The position numbers and the translations under genes are program-made. Below are positions 41,019 to 49,592 of a stretch of DNA of 64,000 bases, piece by piece. Under the pieces are notes generated by a model that saw only the letters and a list, made by a program, of their open reading frames with translations, was not told the origin of the DNA and did no database searches. Location of the stretch: positions 20,685 through 84,684 of the forward strand of contig JACPDH010000045.1 in assembly GCA_016184115.1 (NCBI GenBank), written 5' to 3'. Within the stretch, counting starts at the first letter, position 1, and each line of letters begins with the position of its first letter. The stretch is from Acidobacteriota bacterium (GTDB lineage: Bacteria > Acidobacteriota > Thermoanaerobaculia > Gp7-AA8).

Positions 41019-41944
41019 CACGCGGGGCCCGGGCCAGGCTCGATGAGCGCCAGCGCTCCCTTGTCGCACAGAGCCTTGTGGACGCGTGCGACGAGTGCTT
41101 CGGATTCCGCGACAGGGCCTTCGTCCATCGCGCGGATCGCCACGTCGCCCTTCAGGTTCGAGAGGAAGGCGTGACATCGAACCGCGTCACCGCGTAGCTC
41201 GGCGTGAACGGCGACTGGCGTGTAGCAGTCGAGGAGCGTACCGAAACGCTGTAACACACCGCGCTCGATCCGCGCCTGCGTCGCCGAAGGCTCGTGATTG
41301 ATCTTCGAGAGCGCCTCACGCAGGTCGTCACGCGTCGCTAGGATCTCGATGCCGACGATCCCCTGTCCTGCTGCCGGAGTGATCTCCTCGAGCGGGAAGA
41401 GGCTCGTAACCTCTCCAGCGAGGCCTAACCGATTGAGCCCCGCGCTCGCGAGCAGGATTCCGTCGTACTGGCCGTCGCGGAGTTTGCCGAGGCGGGTATC
41501 GACGTTGCCGCGCAACTCGAGCACCTCGACGTCGGAGCGAAGCTGGATGAGCTGCGTCCTCCGCCGCGGCGAGCCGGTGCCGACGCGGGCGCCCGACGGA
41601 AGCTCGCGAAGCGATTTCGACGAGCCTTGAATCCATGCGTCGCGCGGGTCGTTCCGCTCGAGGAAGGCGACGAGCTCGAATTGTCCGGGAATGATCGACG
41701 GTACATCCTTGAGACTGTGAACGGCGATGTCGACTTCGCCGCGATCGAGCGCTTCCTCGAGCTCCTTGATGAAGAGCCCTTTGCCACCGATCGTCGCGAG
41801 AGAAACGTCGGTGCGCTTGTCGCCGGTCGTCTTGAAAGTCACGATCTCTGACGCATGCCCGGCCGCGGCGAGAAGCCGTTGCACTTCGTTAGCCTGCCAG
41901 AGCGCGAGTTTGCTGCCTCGGGTACCGATCCTGATGGCGTTCAT
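41018..41944 (-). CDS. hemC: Hydroxymethylbilane synthase (porphobilinogen deaminase)
   Basis: 308 residues from ATG 41944, overlapping the hemA stop. IRIGTRGSKLALWQANEV is the N-terminal signature, VHSLKDVPSIIPGQFELVAF carries the catalytic Asp region, and VGTGSPRRRTQLIQLR the substrate-binding arginines. The C-terminal LLDCYTPVAV holds the Cys that bears the dipyrromethane cofactor. It polymerises four porphobilinogens. Length is normal. Confidence 0.97.
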   Translation of the reverse strand: MNAIRIGTRGSKLALWQANEVQRLLAAAGHASEIVTFKTTGDKRTDVSLATIGGKGLFIKELEEALDRGEVDIAVHSLKDVPSIIPGQFELVAFLERNDPRDAWIQGSSKSLRELPSGARVGTGSPRRRTQLIQLRSDVEVLELRGNVDTRLGKLRDGQYDGILLASAGLNRLGLAGEVTSLFPLEEITPAAGQGIVGIEILATRDDLREALSKINHEPSATQARIERGVLQRFGTLLDCYTPVAVHAELRGDAVRCHAFLSNLKGDVAIRAMDEGPVAESEALVARVHKALCDKGALALIEPGPGPA

Positions 41945-43203
41945 CGCAGTCCGAAGATCTTCCGAATCGTCTCGCGGATCGTTTCCCCTTCGTGCGGGGC
42001 CGACGCCGATTCGCGGAGGCGGATGATCGGGTAGTGGGCGACCTTGTTGATGATGCCGGTCGTGAGCGCCTCGATCGCCTGGCGCTGCTCGGCGGTAACG
42101 GGTCCCATCTTCCTCAGACACTTCTCGAGCTCGGCCTGACGGATCTCGTCGAGTCGTCTCTGCAATTCGACGATCGTCGGCACGGCATCCTGCGTCGCGA
42201 GCCGCTTGAGGAACCCGTCGACCTCCTTCTCGATGATCCGGTCGGCCTGCGCCGCTTTCTCGAGTCGCTTCGCCTTATTCGACTCGGCCACTTCCGAGAG
42301 GTCGTCGATGTTGTAGAGGTATGCGCCCTCGACGTCGCCAACTGCCGGGTCGATGTTGCGCGGCACGGAGAGGTCGATGAGAAAGATGTCGCCGCGCCGC
42401 CGCGCATTCATCGCGGCCCTCACTTGTTCCGCCGTGACGGTGTAGTTAGGCGCAGACGTCGAGACGATGACGATGTCGGCACCAGCGAGCTGCGCGCCAA
42501 CGTTGTCGAACGACGCCGCCTCGCCGCCGAATCGTCCGGCCAGCTCCACCGCCTTCTCGAACGCACGGTTCGCAACGGTGATCGCCTCGAGGCCGTTTCC
42601 CTTCAGGTGCTCGGCCGTCAGCTCGCCCATTTCGCCAGCGCCGACGAGAAAGGCCCGCAACCCGCTCAGCTCGCCGAAGATCTTCTTTGCAAGCTCGACC
42701 GCGGCGAACGGAATCGACACGGCATGCTCGCCGATGCCGGTCTCGGTGCGCACGCGCTTGGCGACGTGCAGCGTCTGTTCATAGAGGGCGTAAAGCGTCG
42801 AATCGAGCGTATCGAGGTTCTTCGCAATCTGGTAGGAGTCGCGGACCTGGCCTCCGATTTGCGGCTCGCCGATGATCATCGAATCGAGCCCCGAGGCGAC
42901 GCGGAACATGTGCCGGATCGCGTCGCGATGACGCAGGACGTAGAGGTGCTTCTCGATCTGCTCGGCCTCACGCTCGGCGCGCTCGGCCAGCAGTTCGACC
43001 ACCGGCTCGATGACGTTCTCGGCTTCGGAGGACACGACGATCTCGACCCGGTTACAGGTGGAGATCACCGCGGAGCCTCGGATCCCTCCGTTCGACGCGA
43101 GTGGCCTCAGCACCTCGGCCTCACTCCCCTTTGCAATGCTGAGTCGCTCGCGAAGCTCGACCGGAGCCGTCCGGTGATTCACTCCGATGAGAGTCAGCGT
43201 CAT
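41941..43203 (-). CDS. hemA: Glutamyl-tRNA reductase
   Basis: 420 residues from ATG 43203. LIGVNHRTAPVELRERLSI at the N-terminus and the nucleophile Cys in ISTCNRVEIVV are diagnostic; GEPQIGGQVRDSYQIAK follows, then the NADPH fold with FLVGAGEMGELTAEHLKGNG, and the C-terminal dimerisation helix. It reduces glutamyl-tRNA to glutamate-1-semialdehyde, the regulated first step of the C5 heme pathway. The semialdehyde aminomutase (hemL) and hemB are not in the window. Confidence 0.97.
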   Translation of the reverse strand: MTLTLIGVNHRTAPVELRERLSIAKGSEAEVLRPLASNGGIRGSAVISTCNRVEIVVSSEAENVIEPVVELLAERAEREAEQIEKHLYVLRHRDAIRHMFRVASGLDSMIIGEPQIGGQVRDSYQIAKNLDTLDSTLYALYEQTLHVAKRVRTETGIGEHAVSIPFAAVELAKKIFGELSGLRAFLVGAGEMGELTAEHLKGNGLEAITVANRAFEKAVELAGRFGGEAASFDNVGAQLAGADIVIVSTSAPNYTVTAEQVRAAMNARRRGDIFLIDLSVPRNIDPAVGDVEGAYLYNIDDLSEVAESNKAKRLEKAAQADRIIEKEVDGFLKRLATQDAVPTIVELQRRLDEIRQAELEKCLRKMGPVTAEQRQAIEALTTGIINKVAHYPIIRLRESASAPHEGETIRETIRKIFGLR

Positions 43204-43225
43204 GCTTCGATCTCCCGCTTCGTCG

Positions 43226-44023
43226 TCATCCGCGGCTGATGCCGAAGATCGACACGACGGTCGCAAGGAAGGCGACGAGCGCTACGCCCACCGTCTTCCT
43301 CGTTCTGAACGTTCCACTCAGGTGTGCCTGCAGCATGACGGCGAACGCCACCCACGCCACGAGCGCGCCGCTTTCCTTCGCGCCGAACGTCGTCAACGCT
43401 CCATGCCGGTTGTACGCAAAGAGCACCCCGGCGAGGATCCCCGCGCTGTAGATCGCGAAGCCGACGACCATCGACCGGTAGCTCACGATGTCGAGCACGC
43501 GAAGGTTCGGGATCCACTCGTAAAGCGCGCCGCGCTTCTTCGCCTTCATCGCCCGATCCTGGATCTGGTAGAGCGCGCCGAACGCGAGGCCGATCAGCAG
43601 CGCCGCGACACCCACCATCGTGAGGAGCAGGTGGCCGATGAAGATCTTCGAGGTCTGCTCCGGCGTGGGCGGCGCGAACGGCTCCGAGACGATCGCCGTG
43701 GTCGCCAGCAGCATCACGACGAGCGGATAGACGAAGAACGCCGCCGCCTGCACCTTGAACCGGAAGAGCAGCGCCAACTCGACGACGATCAACACCCACG
43801 CAATGAACGACGCAGCCTCGGGGAGATTCGTCAGCGGCGGGTGGTGTGTCGTCGAGCAGATCGTCCCGATCCAGATCGTGTGGCCAATGAACCCAAGGCC
43901 GATCAGCATCGTTGCGAGGCGCTGTAGCTGCTCGCGCCGCGTGAGCAACGAGAGAAATACCAGGCCGGCCGCCACCGCGTAGACCGCAATCGTCAGGTAG
44001 AGCGAGAGAGTCGGAGAAACCAT
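43226..44023 (-). CDS. HemX/CcsA-type eight-helix membrane protein
   Basis: 265 residues from ATG 44023; a GTG 45 bases upstream is possible. Multiple membrane helices of the cytochrome c assembly (CcsA/HemX) family, with HHPPLTNLPEAASFIAWVLI and LLTMVGVAALLIGLAFGALY. The region corresponding to the heme-handling WWD motif reads HGALTTFGAKESGALVAW, so the tryptophans are lost. That and the position directly before hemA match HemX of Gram-positive hemAXCDBL operons, where HemX lowers HemA amount, rather than a cytochrome c synthase. The functional transfer to this organism is inference. Confidence 0.82.
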   Translation of the reverse strand: MVSPTLSLYLTIAVYAVAAGLVFLSLLTRREQLQRLATMLIGLGFIGHTIWIGTICSTTHHPPLTNLPEAASFIAWVLIVVELALLFRFKVQAAAFFVYPLVVMLLATTAIVSEPFAPPTPEQTSKIFIGHLLLTMVGVAALLIGLAFGALYQIQDRAMKAKKRGALYEWIPNLRVLDIVSYRSMVVGFAIYSAGILAGVLFAYNRHGALTTFGAKESGALVAWVAFAVMLQAHLSGTFRTRKTVGVALVAFLATVVSIFGISRG

Positions 44024-44108
44024 CGTCGTCGATTCGGCGGGCGGTACGTCTCGAGATCCGCCCGACACGCATTCTAAAGGGGAGGTGAACCTGGATGGGT
44101 GTCGGTCG

Positions 44109-46193
44109 TCACACGGCAGGTTCAGCGTTCCACACCCTGATCGACGTCACCTCGTAGTCATTGCCCATGAACGACACGATCTCGCCCGTATGATGGCCGA
44201 GCAGCGCCTTGGCGACTTCGGATTGGTTCGAATAGATGCCCTGCTCGGGCGACGACTCCCATGGCCCCAGGATCGTGACTTCACGGCTGAAGTCGCCGTT
44301 GCGGAGAGAGAGCTTGGTGCCGATACGAACTTCGCTCGTGTCGACCTGCGTCGCGTCGAGGACGCGGACGCGGGAAACTTCGCTCTGGATCTCGCCGACT
44401 CGCGCGGAGAGATACTCGGCGCGCTGCCGCGCGGCCTTGTACTCGAAGTTCTCGCGAAGGTCGCCCATCTCGCGAGCAACCTGAATCGCCTTCGAGTTCT
44501 GCGGGATCTCGACCTTGACGAGCTGCTCGAGCTCCGCGCGCTTCGCGGTCAGCGCTTCAGGGGTCGCGTAGATCGGCTCCGCTTCCGGCTCGCGGAGGCG
44601 TGGGTACTTCATCAGGAGCGCGGCCTTCACGATCTCGCGACGGTAGTCTTCGATCTGACCGTAACGCTCGATCGTGTTCATGAGCTTGCGCGCTTCATCG
44701 ACGTTGTCGGTCTGCATCACGATTCGGATCGCGAGAGCTCCCTTGTCGAAGAAATCGCGCATGCGCGCGCGGATCGACGAGAACTCGTCGGAGCCGATCG
44801 CGTCGATGATCTGGTAGAGGAGGCGGTAGCCGCCCTTGATGACGGCGTTCTCGTCGTCGTCGAGGTTCTTGCAGATCCAGTAGAACGCATGGGGATGGCG
44901 GTTCGGATAGCGGAGCGTCTCATCGACGAGCCGGTCCTTCATCGCGACCTCACCGTTCTCGGCGAGGAGCTCCGCGATCGTGGTGAGCACACGTGGATCT
45001 TCCTCGCGGAAGAACGACTCGGCGAGAACTCTCGCCCAGTCGGAATTCTCGCGCTGGATCATCTGCAGCGCGCGGACACGAAGCAATCGGTCGGAGACGG
45101 CGCTCGCAACGCGCGCGGCAAGCGGCCCACGCAACAGTGCATCGGCGTCGAACGTCGATTCGTGCTTGCCCGGCAGCTTCTCGAGCACTGCAAAGATCTC
45201 CCACGCGAGCGCGGGGTCGGTATTCGCCGCCTTCTCCGCGCCCGCGGCCACGGCCTTCGCGAGGTAATCGGCGAGCTCCGGGCTGCGACCGCTGTGCTTG
45301 CGCGCAAGGTCGAGCTTGGTCCGTAGATCGGCCGCGTCGAACTCGCCTCGGATCAGGTCGCCTGCCTGGGCTGCAGAGTCGTTCCAGTTGTATGTCGCCT
45401 TCGCGCCACTGCCGGTGACGACGACTTGCGGATGTTTGCGCGCCGCGGTCCACCACGAGCCCCACTTCGCTTCGCTGACGACACCGATCACCGCGTCTCG
45501 CACTTCGGACACGGTGAGCGGTTTTCCGAAGCCCTTGAGCAACTCGGCGAAGAGCTTCGCCGGTTCCTTCGCAGCGTACTCCTTCAACCCTTCGGGATCT
45601 GATGCCTTTCGTCGGAGGACATGCCCCTCGTGGAGCGGGAAGAGGTACTTGGGGGCTGCGCCGAGCGGCACCGAAACGCGTTTGTCTTTCTCAAAATCGA
45701 GACGGCAGACGCCGAGCTCCGGATTGAGTTCGATCACGATTCCAGCGCCGCGCCCTCCCATGTAGAACTGTTCGCCTTCGTCGTAGGTCAGCCAGAGCTC
45801 GACCTTCTCGGCACGTTCGACGGGATTGCCGTGCGGGTCGTGGAACTTCGCGGCCTCGAGCGCTTTGCGGTAACCAGGCCGGTCGGAGTAGGTGTGGTGG
45901 AGGGCTTCTTCGAGCGAATCGCGGAAGAGCGCCGGGCGTTTCGCGAGGCGGCCGAGCTCACGAAGCACTTTGAGGCGCTCGGGCCAGGCTTTCGCCTCCT
46001 TCAGCGCATCGGACAACAGCTCGAGGAGCGCGTCGGCGCGGGGCCGCTCATCCTTCTGTCGCATCAGTTTGGCGACAGCGAGGAAGTCATCGACGCCGGT
46101 CGGGTCGGATTCGAGCCGAGCCATCCATTGGGCTTCGAGCTCCTCCCAGGCCTTCCGGGCAATCTTTTGCTTCGCATCTTCAAGCCACGTCAC
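44109..46193 (-). CDS. GreA-type transcript cleavage factor fused to a large N-terminal region
   Basis: 694 residues, versus about 158 for ordinary GreA. The last 160 residues are GreA/GreB: a coiled coil (TPEALTAKRAELEQLVKVEI), the acidic tip MGDLRENFEYKAARQRAEYL that reaches the polymerase active site, and an FKBP-like C-terminal domain (IGTKLSLRNGDFSREVTILG). The first 500 residues are mostly helical, with repeats resembling TPR or HEAT, and include a beta segment (RGAGIVIELNPELGVCRLDF). Chlamydial GreA proteins also carry a long N-terminal extension. It probably rescues backtracked RNA polymerase; the extra region may bind other factors. 85 bases separate its stop from hemX. Confidence 0.88.
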   Translation of the reverse strand: MTWLEDAKQKIARKAWEELEAQWMARLESDPTGVDDFLAVAKLMRQKDERPRADALLELLSDALKEAKAWPERLKVLRELGRLAKRPALFRDSLEEALHHTYSDRPGYRKALEAAKFHDPHGNPVERAEKVELWLTYDEGEQFYMGGRGAGIVIELNPELGVCRLDFEKDKRVSVPLGAAPKYLFPLHEGHVLRRKASDPEGLKEYAAKEPAKLFAELLKGFGKPLTVSEVRDAVIGVVSEAKWGSWWTAARKHPQVVVTGSGAKATYNWNDSAAQAGDLIRGEFDAADLRTKLDLARKHSGRSPELADYLAKAVAAGAEKAANTDPALAWEIFAVLEKLPGKHESTFDADALLRGPLAARVASAVSDRLLRVRALQMIQRENSDWARVLAESFFREEDPRVLTTIAELLAENGEVAMKDRLVDETLRYPNRHPHAFYWICKNLDDDENAVIKGGYRLLYQIIDAIGSDEFSSIRARMRDFFDKGALAIRIVMQTDNVDEARKLMNTIERYGQIEDYRREIVKAALLMKYPRLREPEAEPIYATPEALTAKRAELEQLVKVEIPQNSKAIQVAREMGDLRENFEYKAARQRAEYLSARVGEIQSEVSRVRVLDATQVDTSEVRIGTKLSLRNGDFSREVTILGPWESSPEQGIYSNQSEVAKALLGHHTGEIVSFMGNDYEVTSIRVWNAEPAV

Positions 46194-46289
46194 GGGGTGC
46201 CTCCAATTGTCTTCCAGAGAATATCCGGTGGCGTGAAGCCGCCGCCGGGAGCGGGAACTCTAACAAAAACCGGGAGCCCCGAACGGAAA

Positions 46290-46311
46290 AAGGCGGCCTC
46301 GAGGCCGCCTT
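46290..46311 (-). terminator. Terminator between the small ORF and greA fusion
   Basis: A 22-base perfect palindrome, AAGGCGGCCTC and its complement, followed on the minus strand by a T-run (TTTTTCC). It would end transcription of the 52-residue ORF upstream of greA. Confidence 0.8.
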
Positions 46312-46340
46312 CTTCCAATCGTCCGGTCGAATGTCACGAC

Positions 46341-46499
46341 CTACTTGCGCATCTTCACGAGCTCGCGAAAGACGTCGAACGGGAGGTTCTCGCCTTTCAC
46401 GATCTGGCGGAGGTGGCGAAGCGCGACCTTCCGGTCGGCCACGTCGGCAAGCTCGATCTGGTGCTTGTGAAGGATCTCATGCGCCTTCTTTTCGGGCAT
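46341..46499 (-). CDS. Small conserved-looking helical protein, 52 residues
   Basis: A short frame starting MPEKKAHEILHKHQIELADV and ending LPFDVFRELVKMRK. AGGAG lies 8 bases before the ATG, and a strong terminator follows 30 bases after the stop, which argues for a real gene. It is charged, helical and lacks a signal peptide. I recognise no family. It lies between mpl and the greA fusion on the same strand. Confidence 0.62.
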   Translation of the reverse strand: MPEKKAHEILHKHQIELADVADRKVALRHLRQIVKGENLPFDVFRELVKMRK

Positions 46500-46588
46500 T
46501 CTGCACACTCCTGGACTGCGGATGTTGTTGAACGGGGACGAACAAGGGGGAACGACTAGTGCCGCGAGAAACGAACCGCTCGCTGGGG

Positions 46589-48055
46589 CTATTCCAGCGG
46601 CGCAGATTCCTTCCCGCTCCCCGCGAGCGCTTCGATCACCTTTTCATGCACGCCGCCAAAGGCCCCTGATGACATCGCAATCACGACGTCGCCGTCGCGG
46701 GCTTCGTGCGCCACGAGACGCGCAATCTCATCGAAATCATCGATCTGGTCGGCTGGCACGCCCTTCGAGCGCAGCGTCTCGAGAATCGCCTCGACCGACA
46801 TCATCTTGTCGATTCCATATCGCTCGACGTAGCGCTGTCGGTGGAAGACGGGACCGAGGACCACACGATCGGCCGCGAGGAAGGCCTGTTTGTAAGGCCC
46901 CTCGAACTCGCGGCGGCTCGAGCTGATCGACCTCGGCTCGAACAACGCGAAGATCCTCGCGCCAGGATAGCGATCGCGCGCGCCGCGAAGGGTCGTCTCG
47001 ATCGCCGTCGGATGATGGGCGAAGTCGTCGATCACCGTCACACCGCGCACGACACCTCGCACCTCCATCCGCCGCTTGATTCCGAGAAAGGTGCCCAGCC
47101 CGTCGCAGATTGCCTGGTGCCCGATACCGCGGCTGTGCGCCACCGCGATGTTCGCGAGCGCATTCGTGACGTTGTGCATGCCCGAGAGAGGTGTCGAGAC
47201 ACGAAGCCAGTCGCGGCCGTCGACGGCGACGGTGAAGGAGGTCCGTCCCGGCGCCATCCCGACGTCGCGCGCCTGCCAGTCACATCCCGCACCGAATCCG
47301 AAGGTCACCCATTTCGCCTTCGCATCAGCCCGGAGTCGATTCACGATCGGGTCGTCGCCATTCGCGACGATCATGCCCTTCTCGTCGACGCCGGCGACTG
47401 CGAGGCGGAACGCGTCGACGACTGCCTCGAGTCCATCGAAGATGTCGGCATGGTCGAACTCGATGTTGTTGAGAATCAGCGTGTCGGCGCGGTAGTGAAC
47501 GAACTTCGGCCCCTTGTCGAAGAAGGCGGTGTTGTACTCGTCTCCCTCGATGACGAACTCGGCGCCACGCCCAAGACGGTAGTTCTGGTTGAAATTCAGC
47601 GGAATGCCGCCGACGACGAACGAAGGGCTGTGCCCCGCCGCCTCGAGCATCCAGGCAAGCAGCGACGTGGTCGTCGTCTTGCCGTGCGTACCAGCGACGA
47701 CGATCGAGTGCTTTCCACGGATGAAGAGGGCGTGAATCGCCTCCGGCATCGACGTGTACGGCAAGTCGCGCTCGAGCACATGGAGCGCCTCGGCGTTGCC
47801 CTTCGCAATCGCGTTACCGATGACGACGAGATCGGGGCGGAACCTCTCGAGATGCTCACCCGTATACCCCTCGAGGATGCCGATGCCGAGGCTTTCGAGG
47901 TAGGTCGACATCGGAGGGTAAACGTGTTCGTCGGAGCCGGTGACTTGAAATCCCCGCTCCTTGAGCATGCCTGCGAGCGAGGCCATCGCGGTACCGCAGA
48001 TGCCGACGAGGTAGACCTTTTCGAGACGAGAGTCGATTTCACGAAGCTGCGGCAT
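46589..48055 (-). CDS. mpl: UDP-N-acetylmuramate:L-alanyl-gamma-D-glutamyl-meso-diaminopimelate ligase
   Basis: 488 residues, Mur ligase fold. N-terminal VYLVGICGTAMASLAGMLKE, ATP-binding VVAGTHGKTTTTSLLAWMLE, central FVIEGDEYNTAFFDKGPKFV and RVVLGPVFHRQ distinguish Mpl from MurC (Mpl has the longer N-domain loop and the GDEYNTAFFDK block). It attaches recycled tripeptide to UDP-MurNAc, so the cell makes meso-DAP peptidoglycan and recycles it. It is divergent from the DUF1573 gene across 167 bases. Long frames on the opposite strand are shadows. Confidence 0.93.
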   Translation of the reverse strand: MPQLREIDSRLEKVYLVGICGTAMASLAGMLKERGFQVTGSDEHVYPPMSTYLESLGIGILEGYTGEHLERFRPDLVVIGNAIAKGNAEALHVLERDLPYTSMPEAIHALFIRGKHSIVVAGTHGKTTTTSLLAWMLEAAGHSPSFVVGGIPLNFNQNYRLGRGAEFVIEGDEYNTAFFDKGPKFVHYRADTLILNNIEFDHADIFDGLEAVVDAFRLAVAGVDEKGMIVANGDDPIVNRLRADAKAKWVTFGFGAGCDWQARDVGMAPGRTSFTVAVDGRDWLRVSTPLSGMHNVTNALANIAVAHSRGIGHQAICDGLGTFLGIKRRMEVRGVVRGVTVIDDFAHHPTAIETTLRGARDRYPGARIFALFEPRSISSSRREFEGPYKQAFLAADRVVLGPVFHRQRYVERYGIDKMMSVEAILETLRSKGVPADQIDDFDEIARLVAHEARDGDVVIAMSSGAFGGVHEKVIEALAGSGKESAPLE

Positions 48056-48222
48056 AGGCTCTCCGGCTCGGGGCGAATGGAGCTCGCTCCGTGTTTGCCG
48101 AATATTTTTAAGGTTTTAGCTCAACCCGGCCAGGGAATATGGGGTCACGAGAGGCACGTTGCGAGCCGTTCGGACACCCTCGGGAACAACAACGGTCCAA
48201 CATCGCAGGAGGATAGTAACTC
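48056..48222. promoter_or_regulatory. Divergent spacer, mpl/DUF1573
   Basis: 167 bases with an AT-rich patch (GAATATTTTTAAGGTTTTAG, about 48099-48118), likely the promoter zone for one or both genes. AGGAGG at about 48208-48213 is the ribosome binding site of the DUF1573 gene. No operator is evident. Confidence 0.4.
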
Positions 48223-49284
48223 ATGGCTTACAAGCGGTTTCTTTCGATGGCGCTCGTCGCGCTCGTCGCGCTGACATTTGCGGTCGGCGTGCTCGCCCAG
48301 GACAAGCCCGCGGCGGCGTCTACTCTCAAGCCCAAGATCACGCTCGTCGAGCCGGTCAAAGACTTCGGCACGGTCGCCAAAGGCCAGAAGCTCGATTGGA
48401 CGTTCACGATCAAGAACACCGGCTCCGCCGATCTCGAGATCAAGAGCGCGAATCCGACCTGCGGATGCACCGTCGCCGACTACGACAAGATCATCAAGCC
48501 AGGCCAGACCGGCAAGGTGACGGCTCACGTCGACACGTCGAATTTCACCGGTCCGATCTCCAAAGGCGTGACGATCGCCTCGAACGATCCGGAAACTCCG
48601 GCCGCGCAGGTCACCATCACCGCGATGGTCAAGCCGTACGTCGACTCGATGCCTGCAGGCTACGTCCGCTACACGCTCCTCCAGGGCGAGGAGCAGACCA
48701 ACAGCGTGACGCTCTTCTCTGAGGACGAAGCCCCGTTCGAGATCGTCGGCGTCACAACGCCCGGCGACTGGGTCAAGGTCAAGTACACGAAAATCGCGCT
48801 CGAGTCCGAGCGCGTAAAGGCCGGCCGCGCCGGACAGAACCAATACAAGGTCGAAGTCACCGTCGGCGGCAACGACACCCCGGTCGGCCCGCTGACCGAC
48901 AAGATCGTCATCAAGACCAACTCCAAGTTCCAGCCCGAGTTCCGCCTCAGCCTAACCGGCATGGTCCGCCCGACCTACCTCGTGGCACCCAGCGCTGTGA
49001 ACTTCGGCGAGATCCCCGAGAAGGGCGAGGGCGTGGAGCGCGTCCTTACCGTGCAGTCGAACAACCGCGCCAACATGGACGCGTTCAAGGTCAGCAAGGT
49101 TGAAACGACGATCCCCGGCGTAACCGCCGAGGCGAAGTCGACCGCGCAGGCAGGCATCTACGAGATCAGCGTCAAGGTCTCGAAGGACGCCAACCCGGGC
49201 GAATTCGACGGGAAGCTCAAGATCTACACGTCAGACACGATCAAGCCGACGACCGAGATCCCGGTCAAGGGTCTCGTCAAGTAA
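48223..49284 (+). CDS. Exported DUF1573 Ig-like protein
   Basis: 353 residues with a signal peptide (LSMALVALVALTFAVGVLAQ). The DUF1573 domain is at about residues 40-135: VKDFGTVAKGQKLDWTFTIK followed by NTGSADLEIKSANPTCGCTV, with the conserved TCGC cysteines. A second Ig-like domain (VAPSAVNFGEIPEKGEGVER) follows at about 245-350. It is periplasmic or surface-located, structural or binding. The strong ribosome binding site and good terminator suggest a well-expressed gene. Function unknown. Confidence 0.87.
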   Translation: MAYKRFLSMALVALVALTFAVGVLAQDKPAAASTLKPKITLVEPVKDFGTVAKGQKLDWTFTIKNTGSADLEIKSANPTCGCTVADYDKIIKPGQTGKVTAHVDTSNFTGPISKGVTIASNDPETPAAQVTITAMVKPYVDSMPAGYVRYTLLQGEEQTNSVTLFSEDEAPFEIVGVTTPGDWVKVKYTKIALESERVKAGRAGQNQYKVEVTVGGNDTPVGPLTDKIVIKTNSKFQPEFRLSLTGMVRPTYLVAPSAVNFGEIPEKGEGVERVLTVQSNNRANMDAFKVSKVETTIPGVTAEAKSTAQAGIYEISVKVSKDANPGEFDGKLKIYTSDTIKPTTEIPVKGLVK

Positions 49285-49307
49285 GCAGCAGACTCACGGC
49301 AGTGACA

Positions 49308-49339
49308 CGAAAGGGCCTCCGGAAACGGAGGCCCTTTCG
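49308..49339 (+). terminator. Strong hairpin terminator after DUF1573
   Basis: CGAAAGGGCCTCCG, loop GAAA, and its exact complement: a 14-bp stem starting 24 bases after the stop, with TTT inside the 3' arm. Confidence 0.85.
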
Positions 49340-49342
49340 GTT

Positions 49343-49592
49343 GAACTGAGAATTGGAAGAGTGGAGGCGAGGCGAGCGGCCTGCGGCGACCGACCAGCTT
49401 GTCGTCCTGAGCGAAGAGAAGGCCCTCGCAGGCTTGCGCAAGAGTGACCTTCAGTCGCTACCCGTGGCGCGACGATAGAAACCTGAGAGGTCCTTCACTC
49501 CGCTTCGCTCCGTTCAGGACGACAACCGATCGGCCGGCGCGAAACCTCTCCCCCGATGCGGCCGACGCATCTCGCATCTCTCCATCCACAAA
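49343..49592. repeat. Imperfect palindrome with heptad borders
   Basis: The remainder of the 308-base spacer 49285-49592. GAACTGA and GAATTGG open it (49343-49356), and GCATCTC, GCATCTC, TCCATCC close it (49567-49587), again in 7-base steps. Between them TTGTCGTCCTGAGCG (49399-49413) faces its near-exact complement (49511-49525), giving a 127-base imperfect palindrome of the CCTGAGCGAAG type often seen dispersed in bacterial genomes. No gene is seen. Confidence 0.7.

Noticed and set aside
46706..48274. Long plus-strand frame opposite mpl
   Set aside because: Antisense to mpl with low-complexity composition; crosses the mpl promoter region without its own ribosome binding site.
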